The position numbers were made by a program, and so were the translations under genes. This document shows positions 10,833 to 22,478 of a stretch of DNA of 64,000 bases, piece by piece. Source of the DNA: Sanguinoderma infundibulare (taxonomy: Eukaryota > Basidiomycota > Agaricomycetes > Polyporales > Polyporaceae); assembly GCA_032821775.1 (NCBI GenBank), contig JAVLRN010000011.1, forward strand, positions 1,240,001 through 1,304,000, given 5' to 3'. The notes under the pieces are model-generated. The model made no database searches. It worked only from the letters and a program-made list of their open reading frames with translations, and was not told the DNA's origin. Position 1 is the first letter of the stretch. Each line of letters starts with the position of its first letter.

Positions 10833-12531
10833 GAAGTTTGAAGAGTTGGGAACGCTTGTGCTGTCCACGGCTTCCGTGGTTCAGTCCAAATGGTTTGGCT
10901 CTACATGGTTTACGGCCATCGAACTCTGGCTCTCCTCTCGCGATTGTTAGTTTCTTCTTGTTGAAATGGACTCCGTTGTATTGATTGGTGGGACTCGGGA
11001 GTTTCGATACACGTTGTTGTCTGTGCTATAAAACTTCCCCTTCGAGAGCGACAGGCAGCTCCCCTCACTTGAGTTTGAGATTCTGAGTACTGCGAGAGGT
11101 GAACTGGAACACTGATGCCGTTCAAGACATGATACAATTCTACCCTGACGTGACTCCGACCACTACCAGTGCCGACAAATTTCGGCAGAATGTCTAGCGT
11201 CCGGCTTCCGAAGATAACAGTTATCCTTTACCAAGTCGGACGACCTACGGCACTCTCATAGCTTATCCAAGATGCGCGATGGTCCCCCATCCTCCTGTAT
11301 TTCGATGGTGCATGAGTCGTGGCTTTATTTGATTAATCTTCTGCCGCCTCGGCGTTTGCCGGGCGTTCAGTAAGGAGAAGCATCAAATCACTGCCAGTTT
11401 TGCCATCCCAGACTCGACTGCCACCTCATCGTGATCTTCTCAATTGTTCTAAAGCGTAGCACTCCGTTTGGTGCGAATATTGGTATTCGGTATTTGTTAG
11501 CATGTCAAGTGTTCGAACCTCGGAGGCCAACGGGCCCACTTGCTCTGTTCAAGTGGCTCGGGATCCTACTTTGCAGTGCGATTTGTTAACCGAGTGGTAC
11601 TAGTTACTAGCCGGGCCAAAGAACGGCGTCAACATCTGTTCACAGGCCTCTCATTACTCTTCAATACTGTACAGCTGTGGTGAGTGATGGCCTTTCAGCG
11701 TCCATTGGGGACGACCAGTGCTGATCATGAAGTTGGCTCCTCAACGGCTAGAAGGGCCTCCCCCCCCCGCCCCGGGAGCGCCGCGTCGGGGAATTCGTTG
11801 CATTGGTTCCATTCATGGCTGACAGTAGCATTACTGTTGTTCCCTGGTGTGCTTGGAACCACTAGGATACGCGAGGAAGGAAGTTTTCGTGGCCACAAAC
11901 CCACAAGGGGACCGTAACCCGTGGCCACCTGATTTCCAACAACGAACCCGACGAGCCCGATCCAAAGTACGTATGCGCAGTCACTCTCCACGCGGGGTAT
12001 ACTGAAGTACAACTGCAGCGTCTAGTGCGGCAGCATGGGTTCATGGCTTCCCAGCTGCTGTCGCGTTCGCTGCCGTCATGTTCTCGGCAGATCACCCAGA
12101 GTGTCCTTGAACATCTATGCTATACTAGGCAAGGACAATCAGGGACCTTATGCAAGTAAATAGTGTGTTATGCCCTGGTGTCTTCCCCAAGGACGGGATG
12201 TAAGGTCCGTTCGCTTCAGTTGCGCAACATAAGCATACACTGAAGACGTCCAGGTGGTCTGACTAGGCTGATGTTCTGTAGGTGGACGCGATTGATAGGT
12301 GGGGGACGGAGCGGCCCCAGAACTGATCCTCAGTTCCCGACGTGCCCGACCTTGGGCTTCGTTTCTTGCAGTTGATCCTCGCGATACTGTCGCGAGTCAA
12401 TTCGTGGAATGCGGATTGCGCGTCTCATACCCAGCCGCATATGTTCCTTCGTACGGGATTGACATCTTCCGTTCGCCTGATGTGCTACGGCCTCGTCATG
12501 GGGGGTCTGTACCTAGGCAGTCGGATTCGAG
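10833..12531. other. Spacer between HsbA-like copies 3 and 4
   Basis: No gene supported. Contains the conserved downstream block near 11349-11368, and from 11690 the copy-4 5' flank aligning with that of copy 3. Confidence 0.5.
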
Positions 12532-12538
12532 TATAAAG
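12532..12538 (+). promoter_or_regulatory. TATA box, HsbA-like copy 4
   Basis: TATAAAG in the context GAGTATAAAGGCTAG, 104 bp before ATG 12636, matching copy 3 in flanking bases. Confidence 0.7.
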
Positions 12539-12635
12539 GCTAGTGCACTGTCTCCGGCACTCCTCATCACCCAGCTCATCGAACAGGCCCACAAACCGTT
12601 TTTACAACATTCGACCTTCATCACCCTTCCCCACC

Positions 12636-13570
12636 ATGAAGTTCTTCAGCAGCCTCCTCACTGTTGTCTCTGTTGGCCTCCTGAGTGCCGTCGGCACCAT
12701 GGCGCAGACCCCTGACCAGGTTATCGGTGCCATCCAGATGTTCATCACCGCGTCCCAGGACTTGGACACCGCCGTCACTGATTTGAACGCGATCAACTTC
12801 CCCGTCGAAGGCTTCGTGCGTTCTCGCCGTCTCTTTCTCGTCGTTGTTTCGTTGACTTGAAGTTCTGCCCTAGATCATCGCTGAGGGTTTCAACAACATC
12901 ACGTCGGCCGTCGGGGCTTTCAACACCGAGTTCTTGTTCTTCAGCGCGGCGAAGGTGGTGAGTATCCGACTCGGCACATGTAGTTTCGTTTACATGGAAG
13001 CTTACCGGAATCTAACAGCCTAGGGCCGCTTTGGCCACCGCGCCGTTCCCCGACCCCGCCGCGGTGGAGGTCGTCCAGGTGTTGACGACCTTCGTTCAGG
13101 TTCATCAGTGAGTTCATCGTCACTATCTCAATTCGTTTCCAAGGCTTCTAACGACATCCCGTTTGACATGGAGGGCTCTCCTCAACCTCGTTATCGGCAA
13201 GGAGGTGGGTACACGATAACCAGATAAGGATTTTAGGTGTCCATCGTTCCCATTATTCCTTTTACAGTCCCTTGCAGCCATGTTCGGTTTCACGGCTCCG
13301 ATCGCCGCCGCTCTGCGTGCTTTGGAGGCAGTCGTCGACGTAAGTGTGTCTGCAAGACACCGACTGCACTCCGTGCTGAGATTAATTGTTGCCAGACGTT
13401 CGCCTTTGGACTAATCGCCCTGATCCCGACCGAGGCGGACCCCGCGACCACGCAGGTCGTACGTAACTCTTTAGTTGCCATCGTCGTGGAGAGGGACATG
13501 CTGACGATTGCCATGATAGAATGCGTTGAGCGTCACCTTCGCCCAGGCTAACGCCGCCTACTCTTCTTAA
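12636..13570 (+). CDS. HsbA-like secreted protein, copy 4
   Basis: Seven exons: 12636-12815, 12874-12957, 13019-13107, 13174-13204, 13268-13339, 13396-13458, 13520-13570, giving 189 residues. The first 24 residues are identical to copy 3, and 51 of the 60 exon-1 residues match. It carries the same cysteine-free helical pattern and the same NALSVTF..ANAAYSS C-terminus. Exon 2 carries one extra codon relative to copy 3 (EFLFFSAAKV). The exon-4 acceptor is a purine-rich GGAG with little polypyrimidine tract. It is the only AG that keeps the frame and the conserved QALLNLVIGK sequence. Probably the product of the most recent duplication. Confidence 0.82.
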
Positions 13571-14167
13571 GAAGGCAGTTTCAAGGTATGGAGTCAGGGA
13601 AGCTCGTGCTGTCCACGGCCTTGTGCCAGAGTCCGAGCTCCGTGGTTCCGCCAGAGGTTGCAAGCGGTTAACGAAGTACTGGCTCGGACTCGTCTTGCGA
13701 TTGTTTCTTGTTGTAACATGGTCTATTTTGGGTTGATTGGTCAAGGTTGCAATGCATGTTGTCGTGTGTGCCATAAAACCTCGACGTGCAGAGTGCCAGT
13801 GACTTTCCCCCCTGAAAACGTTGACAGGATAGAAGACTGTCTGCCGCTGATCCGGGCCGAGTATGGGAGGGCGTCTATGAATTTATGAGAGGGCGCTTGC
13901 CAAGTTTTGTCGACGTCCCTCGCTGTCCCCCATCCGATTCCGAGCTCTTTCTACGTATAGCCCACTGAATTCTGTTGGGGACGGCCTGAGGTGCTCAGGC
14001 GCGTGTTTGAAGGTGTCTCGTGATATTCCTGGCAGCCCAGCAAGCTGGCTTGGACATGTCGTAGGGCACTCAACGCCTTCCATCTCGCTCCCACCTTGAC
14101 TCCTCGCTGGTCCGCCCCCTTTCGCCGCGGCTTTGTATCTCTGCCAGAAGAACAAACCAACCTCGCG
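13571..14167. other. Intergenic 13.6-14.2 kb
   Basis: Starts with the copy-4 3' flank, homologous to that of copy 3 up to about 13790, then the upstream region of the tRNase Z gene. No gene or clear TATA box seen. Confidence 0.5.
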
Positions 14168-17100
14168 ATGTCTGCCACCTGGAACGTCTCCGTCTTGGCT
14201 TCGACTTCCTCTGACACGGAACCGGCGCTCGTCGTCAACTTCGGAATCGCCAAGTACATCTTCAATGCGAGCGAGGGACTCGGTCGATCATGGCTCCGGA
14301 GCCACCATTCGTTTAGGAAGTTGAAGGGCATGTTCTTGACCGGCGCGGGTACTCATAGGTGCGGTGGTGTCGCTGGTACGTTCCCTCCGTCCTGCTCGTG
14401 TGCGTCCCAATGTGAATGGCTGTTTGCGTATTCGCAGAGCTGCATTGCGGAACCACCGTGCACCGTAATAATTACTGGGCTAATCTATCATCTGGCAGGC
14501 TTCTTGATGCTGTGTGCGGACGCCTCAGTACCCAAGCTGGACATTGTGGGACCATATGGCATGATGCATTACCTGGCTACCATGCGCGGATACACCTACC
14601 GGTTCGTTTCCACAGCTTCTCTACTATGACGGCGACATGACAACGCATCCTACAGCTCAACGATGTCCGTCAAGGCGGTTGAAGTTCCTACCACCCCAGT
14701 GCAGCAACTTTCGCAGGATGGAGGGATTTCCCCAACGCCCGTTTTCAAGGATGAATTTCTCTCGGTATATTCCATCCCTCTCTACCCTTCCGTCCACGGG
14801 GCTGCTTCCCCAGACTCTTCGGACAGAACGCTGAAGAGAAAACGTGACCCTTCCCCGCCCACCTCGTTCAAACGACCTTCTCTGCCGACCGCCGACCGCA
14901 TCGTCCAGTCCGCATCTGCGCTCCCTGCATCAATATCCGAACGCGCAAAGATGGATGACTTCTCTCCCGCGGCCCTGACCGGTCAAGATGCTCGAGAATG
15001 GCGGAAACTTATTCTGCAGAGCATGTTCCCGCTCGAGGCGCCCCCAGAGCAAGACAGGTCTCTTTCAAAGAAGGGAAAGCGTCATGCCAGACACTCCCTT
15101 GTAGACGAGGCAGAGTCACCAAAGCCTTCTTCCTCGCGATCATCTGTCTCTCGAGAACAAAAGGATTCGCGACTTCCGCGGTTCGAGAGAGCTGGTGGGC
15201 CATTGCCGACGCTCGGCTATCTCCTTGTTGGACCGACCGTGCGTGGCAGATTCGACGTAGCCAAGGCCAAAGAACTTGGAATCCCTAATGGACCCATCCG
15301 AGGGCGACTCACCAGAGGCGAGACCGTTACGTTTGACGTCGACGACGGTCAAGGTGGCAAGATCGAGCGGACCGTCAGGCCAGAGGATTGTGTTGGGCCA
15401 AGCGAGAGCCCGCAGGTTAGCTGTATGCGAGATATCGTGGATGCGTATATGCTAATCATCGTTTCGCAGGCGGTACTCATCCTAGACGTGCCGACTCCGG
15501 CGCATATACCCTCCCTTGTGACATCATTCGCGGACTCGCCCTTCTTCGCCCGGTATCGTTCAAAGGAGGACACCGTTCGGAAAGAGCACCCTCTTTATGC
15601 TGTGTACCATATATGCGGCGCGGGCGTGCTGGAGGATGAGCAATATAAATCATTCATGAACGGGTTTTCCGAAGAGACCTACGTAAGCCCACTGCTTTCT
15701 CGACGAGAGACGACAGGCTTACTGTCGCCGTTTGCAGCATGTCGTGTCCTCCAAGGAGCATACATCGAACAAGATCTCGTTCACTCGCTCAGCTCTCGTG
15801 CAAGCAAAGCTCAATCAGCTTGACGCGGATATGTTCCCGATACCGAAGTACGACTTGATGCCTCTGCGATACTTTGCATGTAAGTACTCCCCTTGTCCCA
15901 GTTCCTTCAATCTCAGGCTCAATTATGTGCAGCCGTAACGGGTCTTCCCCCGAAGACAGTCCTGTCTCAACGAGATCTTCTGCTCAACGTGCGGCCGCTG
16001 AAAGCTCCTGGTCACGATCCCCACGCAAGGGAGGACGAGTTCAACTCACTGGCCGAGTCCAAGGCTTTGCCCGAGTTGTCTAGCGCGGTCAGCGAGAAGG
16101 TTGCGGCCGTGAAGGCGCAGGTCGCTGAACGGATTGGCCGAGCTAGTCCGGCGAGTCGGCCAGGCGACGATGTCGTGATAACTGCACTCGGTACTGGAAG
16201 TGCAGTGCCCACACAACTCCGCAACGGTGCGTTGCCCTCTTTGTAACGCGTTACAGCCTCGGAAATGTTGCTAATGGACTATCAGTATCTGGAACATTAA
16301 TCCAGATTCCGGGCCGCGGTAGCGTTTTACTCGATTGCGGCGAGAACACCTGGGGCCAGCTGGCACGATCTTTTGGTGACGATCCTTCGCACTCCACAGG
16401 CGTATGGGAGGTACTGCGCGATTTGAAATGCATATACCTAAGCCACATGCACGGCGACCACCACATGGGACTCTCGAAGATCCTGACAATGCGCGCGCAG
16501 GTACGTGTTCGGCACCCATCCCAACATATACTTCCGATATCCACTTTGTGCCGTCATAGATGGATCCGCCTCCCACGGAGCCGCTGTATGTCATCGGCCT
16601 GCGACAGCACCTTATGTACCTGCTCGAGCGCCAAGAGCTTGAAGATCAAGGCCTGGCAGATCCCAATGGGGTCATCATGGTCCTTTCAGACGCGCTCAAT
16701 TGGCGATTCGCTCGCCCGTACGGCTACGGCAAGATGCAGCTCGAGGACGAGCCTTTCATGAACGCAGACAGGTACGCCGATGAGCCCGCCCCAAACGTGC
16801 CGCATGTTATGCGTAACTGACGGCTTGGTTTGCAAAACCTTAACCCTCTGCTTCGCCTGGTACGCGTGTTCGCCAAATCGGGAAATGGCAATGCGGAACG
16901 CGAACAAATGCAAAAAAACGCAGGTCGCGCGAGAACGTTCAGGCGTTGTGCCGCGTGCTTGGGCTCAAGAGCTTCACCACGGTCGACGTCGAGCACCGCT
17001 CCCGCTGCTACGGTGTGGTCATCAGGCACAGGGATGGATGGGGGATCGCGTGAGTGCAATCGATGTCGTCGTCGTCGTCGTCCATTGTCATCTCGCCTTT

Positions 17101-17760
17101 GCAATGGACCGTGACGGGGGTGGCGAAGCTTCGCGGATCGAACGAAGAATTGATTTGGACGTGGTTTCAGCTTTTCCGCGGACACTATGCCGACCGATAA
17201 CCTGGTCAAGGTAGGCCGCGACGTCACGCTGCTTATCCACGAATCGAGCATGAGCCCGGAAGAAGAGGAGCTCGCGCGGGAGAAGGCCCATAGCACCTCG
17301 GCGCAGGCGATCGACGTCGGCAAGAGGTGAGTACCGCGTGGTTCGCACATCTTCTAGTGCTCCGCGAGTGCCGCGCGTGGGTGGTGGTCTTGTTTCAGCG
17401 TCCGTTCCCTTCGCGCTGAATCGCTCGCTGGAACTTTGCCACCCCGCGACAGCGAATATGCACCCCGCGGCCGCACCTGACCTCGCGCGGGACTGGGCTT
17501 GGTCTAACAAACGTTGCGTTACACACAGGATGCAGGCCCAGAATCTTCTCCTCACGCACTTCTCCGCTCGGTACCCTGGGATGCCGCCCCGCCGGGGCGA
17601 GGCCTCGGGCGGGCCAGTCGTCGGGGTGGCGTTCGACTATTCGAGGATACGCTTGGGGGACATGTGGAAGCTCAACATGTATCTTCCTGTGATACAACGC
17701 ACCTTGGACGAGATTGGGGAGGAGGAGCCGATGGAGATCGACCTGACAAAATTACAGTAG
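14168..17760 (+). CDS. TRZ1: tRNase Z, long form (tRNA 3'-end endonuclease)
   Basis: Eleven exons: 14168-14375, 14499-14601, 14656-15415, 15470-15682, 15738-15879, 15933-16226, 16286-16500, 16560-16771, 16924-17049, 17171-17326, 17529-17760, giving 886 residues. The C-terminal half is a metallo-beta-lactamase domain with the tRNase Z signatures in order: GTGSAVPTQLRN (the PxKxRN-type motif), LLDCGENTWGQL, the zinc-binding LSHMHGDHHMGL (HxHxDH), FSADTMPTDNLV, LLIHESSM, KAHSTSAQA (HST) and LTHFSARY. The N-terminal half (from MSATWNVSVLAS, with FNASEGL) is the degenerate lactamase half found only in long-form eukaryotic enzymes. It removes 3' trailers from nuclear and/or mitochondrial pre-tRNAs. 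No mitochondrial presequence is evident. The intervening exon 3 encodes a Ser/Pro/Lys-rich linker. The motif-IV aspartate is preceded by Ser-Ala rather than the usual Ser-Gly. Confidence 0.93.
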
Positions 17761-17937
17761 ACAAGGACTCGCACCGCAATCATTTACACGTCGACTAATA
17801 CAACGCAACACGTTGCTCGTCACCTTTCATCATACATGCTCCACTGCACCCCGACCATCGATATGAAGTAAATTCCAGACCCTCAGGAACCGGGAACGCC
17901 CCCTCCATTGTTTTCTGTACGAGGAAGCATGGAAGCT

Positions 17938-20900
17938 TTAATGGGTCGTCGTCGTAATGACGCTGACGCTGAAGGCCGGGGCGTCGTAGGTGAACGTCTT
18001 GCCGGTCGTGATGCTGCTCGTCTGCGGCAGGATGGTCTGCGGCGCCGCGGGAGTGTTGCTGGCCGTCTGGGCACCAGTCAGGAGCTGCAGAGTGCCCGAG
18101 CTGGCGACGGTGCTGAACTGGGTCAGGTCGAACGTGAGGCTGGCGGACGCGTTGCCGGCGTTGGCGACCTGTTTAGCATGCTGTCAATCAAGGGCGAAAA
18201 CAAGGTAGACGCAGGGTGTCAGGAGGCTGAAGGAATTGATACCTTTATGAAAGTCTCGCCCGAGCTCGAAGAACGGGTGACGCTCCAGTGCAACGTGCCG
18301 CCGTTGGTCGGCAGGGTGCTCGGGAGGTATTGGTCGCCCAAGTTGGTGGCGAAGAGCTGCATGCGGTACACACAATGAAAATGGATGAGCGCGCGGATCC
18401 ACGCAGACAAGGGCGTGCGCGACTTCACCTTCTGGACGTAGAAGCTCGTGGACTTGATCACCGATCCGGCACTGCAGCGCATAACAACCCCCAAAGGTTA
18501 ACGAGATGTGCCAGATTTGCCACAAGGCGTGATGCGCACGCACTCGAACGAGATCAGGTCCGGCGTCTGGGCGACGATCGTTAAACTTTATGTTCAGGGC
18601 GCGGCGGCAGAGAGGGGACGAGGACGTACCCACTGGGTCGAGTTGACGTGCTGCACGCGAAGGGAGCGACGTTGGTGAGCGGGGGCGGAGGAGGAGCGGC
18701 GCGGCGCGAGTGCCTCACCTGCAACAATGGCGCGTACGACGCGGCGAAGACGATGTCGCTGTTGCGTTCCAGGCCGGTCATGAACGCGGCTTCGCCAGAG
18801 GAGCCTGCAGGGCCGCCGCCGAGCCCGAGCCATCGTGTGTGAGACTCGATTGCTGCGCCGTTCGGGCAAGATGAAAGGGGCTCTTGGAACTAGCACTCAC
18901 TCGCCACGGTCGGCCACAGCAGGCGGCCGTCAGAGGGGGAGCCGAAGAGGTCGTTCGCGTTCGTCGAGATTGCGGCGTACTCTCCCTGCAGATCGGGTCG
19001 AGCGTGTCAGAGTCGGAAGGAAGGCGGACGCGTGTCTGCGCATGGCATGTATCAAGAACTTTCTGCGGCGTACCTCGAAGTAGGTCGTGCCGTCCCGCTA
19101 GAGAGACGAGAGACGGAGTTTGAGTTTACACGTTGCTTGCGATCCGCCTGTTGCAAAAAGCAAGCTCACCGCGAAGGAATCGTAATAGAACGCGTTCTGG
19201 TAAAACCAAGCTGTGTGTGCGGTGGAGTCAATGTCGGACCCTGCGCGCGCATGGGGGGCTTCTAGACCTACTTGGCGTCTGATAGACGTGGACATCATAC
19301 GCAGGCGGGGCCGGAGAGAGTACAGGGCTTCCTACATCCGAGGTCGCGAGGAACCCTGTGTGGCGGGTTGGGTCATTCGACTGCGGAGGCTCTACAGACA
19401 AAGGAAGGGGACATACTGATCTGGGGAAACGCGGCGCTCAAGTTCCCAAAGAAGTCGTGCCAGCGATACGTATATCTATTGTGACGGCGCCTCAGTGGTG
19501 GACAAGCTTTTCCGAGCGGACTCGTGTGCGCTCACGTCGAAGCGGCAAAGAAGTCCTGCAAGGCGAGCCGCAAAAAACAGACATCAGTATGCCTATTTGG
19601 AGCGACGGCGATAGATGCATCGATGGATGATCTGCGGCGTTGGTATGATAGAACGCACCTCGTTTCCGATTTCCACAAACCGCAGATTGAAAGGCTCGGG
19701 GTGTCCCAGCGAGGAGCGCAGGGCCGCTATATCACCACGATTGTTCGCGGATGAAAAAGTTCAGATGAGAGTGAAGGTTTGGGGGCCAATACGGTACCTG
19801 GCGCGCTCGTGGTGGGGTCTCCGATGACGAAGTTGATCTGGTCAGGCACGCCGCATTGCACGGAGTCAGCGCTCTCCGACTTTACCGGTGCCCGCGGGAA
19901 GAAGCATTCACCTGGTCCTTGGCCTGCTGGATAAATCCAGCGAGGGAGCTCTCAGGTTCGCTAGTGCCTCCGAGTGCATACCCTAGCACGGCGTGCGAGA
20001 GGCGAGCGTGAGCGTGAGGTGAAGTGGGGCGTGTCGGATGATGTACTCGCCTGACCAGACGGCCATGATAGGCTCCATGCCCACGTCTTCGAAGAACTCA
20101 AGGTACTCCAGAAGGCCGAGACCGCTGCGCACAAAGAATAGGGCGCGTTGAGTGCCGCACATCGTTGATCCGTGTGAAGGAAGTGCTCACTCCGTATTCA
20201 CGTATCCCCAGTCCCCCACACGCCCAGGACGATCGAGCAAGGACCCAACGGTCGCGTTCCACTGCCACCTCGTCGCCGGAGTTTGTCCCTATACGGAACG
20301 TTCAATTAGAAAGGCTCCGGAGATTCTGAATCGACGGAGATGCTCTCACCTCCTATGAAAAACAAGCCTGTTTGTGACCGGAGCATATGTCAGATTAGGC
20401 GCGACAAGAGAACGTACCAGGTTGTTGCCGCCTGGGAAGCGGAAGAAGGCCGGGCCCATTTCGGCGAGAGTCTATCAGACCACAACTTGAGCTCGCTTTC
20501 ACTAATTGTGTCAAGTACCACACGGACGGACCTCCGCAATGTCCACACGCAGCCCATTAGGTCGGCTCTTGAACGTGGGGGGAAAGAGCGACAACAAAGC
20601 GAAGTTGATAGTTTGTCCCGCAGCCGCGGCTCCGTCAACCGAGATGAAGAAGCTGTTATCGTTATCTGAGGCCGAGCGCGTCGGCTTCAGGTCGAGGTTG
20701 ACCTGCGTCCAAGTCGTGGTCGTTCCGCGGACTTGGGTAGTCGCGCTGGCGAGAGTAGTTCCGCCATTGGTGCGGAGTCCGACAGTAAGCGTCCCAGAGA
20801 AGGACGAAGACGCTGGGAAGCGGTAGTAGAAGGAGGCTTTGTACGTCCAGGACGAATCAACCTTGATCCCTAGATTGAAGTTTGTCAATTTCAAGCTCAA

Positions 20901-21685
20901 GCTGGCGCGCGAGGAGAGCATCTGGTACCCCAAAATCCTTCATTAGTAAATCCTACGGCGCCCGAAGACCCGCTCGGAACTGAAAACTGCAGAGAGTTCG
21001 GGAGCGCATTGGAGACCGGGTGCGTATCCGCAACGACGGTCAACTGGGCATTGCTAAGCGGATGCCACGCATTCAACGCCGCCGTGGTGTCTAAGTGCAA
21101 CATGATCAGAGATAACGCACTCAGCCTTTAATCATTCCCGAAAACGCACTCGGAGCGACTTGCTGGAAAGCCCTGTTTTGCAACACTGGGCGGCCAACGT
21201 TCCGTCAGTCTGGTAAGCACAACTGAAATGCTGATGGAACAGGACGCACATTCCGCGTAGAGACCGCCATCGCCACTCTGCCCGATCACAACGGTTGGCG
21301 TTCATGAAAAGGTTAGATATAGGGTGCAAGACGGCTTACATGCTAATGAGGGACGCAATTAGGAATCGTGAGAAGCAACAAGGGACGGGCAAAAGTACTC
21401 ACATTGATGTCCTGGCGACGTCATCCACCGAGGGGGACGGGGTCAGGAGAACGGGTAACGATCACAATGAATGACACACTCACTTCAAACATCTGTCCGT
21501 CTATGGCCACAGCATGTGGTGAGCGACACTCAGGTACGTTACGAAGATGAACATTGCGCAGAGGACGGCTCACAGAGAGTGGACGGAACAGAATGGCTGG
21601 ATGCCTTGCTGACCGTCACGGTGACGGCGGCAGATCGGGCAACCAGGCCGCCAAAGAGGATGTTGGCCAAGAGTCCGGGTCTCAT
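17938..21685 (-). CDS. GH51 alpha-L-arabinofuranosidase, secreted
   Basis: Minus strand, about 26 exons and about 646 residues. Start at 21685 (MRPGLLANILFGGLVARSAA), a signal peptide; stop at 17938-17940. Motifs run in GH51 order: YGQMFEDIN, SGDGGLYAELLQNRAFQ, a carbohydrate-binding-like beta-sandwich (about residues 68-230), FFRFPGGNNLEGQTP, MEPIMAVWSGYALGG, RFVEIGNEDFF (acid/base Glu near 370), YDVHVYQTP, TYFEGEYAAIS (probable nucleophile Glu near 448), ERNSDIVFAASYAPL, and a C-terminal beta domain. The enzyme removes arabinose side chains from arabinoxylan or pectin outside the cell. Three exons are tiny: 21484-21500 (17 nt, YGQMFE), 21403-21411 (9 nt, DIN) and 20350-20352 (3 nt, the Glu of NLEG). 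The intron at 19983-20050 has a GC donor. The family call is secure; individual small exons rest on frame and conservation. Confidence 0.9.
20350..20352 (-). other. 3-nt microexon (one Glu codon) in GH51 gene
   Basis: Reads GAG on the minus strand, with CATAG before and GTGAGA after. The flanking introns are 65 nt (20353-20417) and 61 nt (20289-20349). It supplies the Glu of PGGNNLEG. Skipping it keeps the frame, so the case rests on motif conservation and two clean intron signatures. Confidence 0.6.
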
Positions 21686-22478
21686 CTCGTTGAACGAAGC
21701 TAGTTCCAAGCAGAAGGCCGAGTGCGCTGTCGCGAGCACTGTGCAGCCTGCACTGAGCATTCGATCATTTTATAGTCCTCGGCGGCCCGTCGATGGAAGG
21801 GTCGGGCCCGCCAGAATGAATATGCGGAGAAACGGGCATCGTTGTTGCCGGGTAAATCGTGGAGAAGAAGCCGTCTTGCGCGATGGGGGAGCATATGCTC
21901 GTCGCCGTCGGTGTGGTCGACGCGGTACACCCGTGACGAGTGTCTAAACTCACAAGCCCTTCCCTGGCACGGACGGGCCGCTGGAAGGGTCGCGAACTAG
22001 GGGTACATCGGCTCGTGATCCCCAGCATGCTGCAGCGAGTACATAAAAATCGCACCTAGCGAAGGCACCCGCTGTTCGTTAGGCACCGTTAACCGTGTTT
22101 CCCGAATGTCAGGTGCGCAGTTAGCGTCCGAGAACCGCAGAAAGCGGGGGCCTTGACGGAGCTGGAGACCTCGTCGTCGCGTCGAGCGGGGGCAAGAGTC
22201 ATCTGACGCGACCAGCGCGCGTTTCAAGCGTTGGTGCCGGCGGTATCGTCCCGGTGGCAGTGCTCCCTGTGGCGCGCGCTCGCTTGGTGAACTCGGACGA
22301 CGACTCGCACTCGCTGCCTGCTCGCTGCACACGTTACATATGCACTTCAGGTCATCACGAAAAACGGAACAGTTACATTAGACATTAGATACAACGTGAT
22401 AAATACAACGCGACATGCCCGAGTGGCCTCTATTTTGTGCGATGCGCCGCGCAGCTCCCTCCACGCCAGACACGTCAA
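21686..22478. other. Intergenic 21.7-22.5 kb
   Basis: Upstream region of the GH51 gene (TATA at 21768-21774) and downstream region of the desaturase gene, both minus strand. No further gene seen. Confidence 0.5.
21768..21774 (-). promoter_or_regulatory. TATA box, GH51 gene
   Basis: TATAAAA on the minus strand, 83-89 bp upstream of the ATG at 21685. Confidence 0.55.

Larger units (their letters stand above)
4250..13800 (+). repeat. Four-unit tandem segmental duplication carrying HsbA-like genes
   Basis: Four units of roughly 2.3-2.7 kb, with gene starts at 5111, 7597, 9898 and 12636. Homology extends beyond the exons. The 5' flanks of copies 1 and 2 match each other. The flanks of copies 3 and 4 match over blocks such as 9112-9345 versus 11690-11920, sharing TGACAGTAGCATT and GCGAGGAAGGAAGTT. 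A CCGGGCGTT-containing block follows copies 1-3 (about 6283-6300, 8771-8790, 11349-11368). The 3' flanks of copies 3 and 4 also align (about 10860-11030 versus 13620-13790). Copies 3 and 4 are the most similar pair, suggesting the latest duplication. Confidence 0.85.

Noticed and set aside
5111..13570. Idea that the four small secreted proteins are hydrophobins
   Set aside because: They lack the eight-cysteine pattern; three copies have no cysteine and copy 1 has one. The HsbA-like helical pattern fits better.
14663..15823. Separate gene starting MSVKAVEV
   Set aside because: In-frame internal Met of tRNase Z exon 3; the upstream exons carry the conserved N-terminal half.
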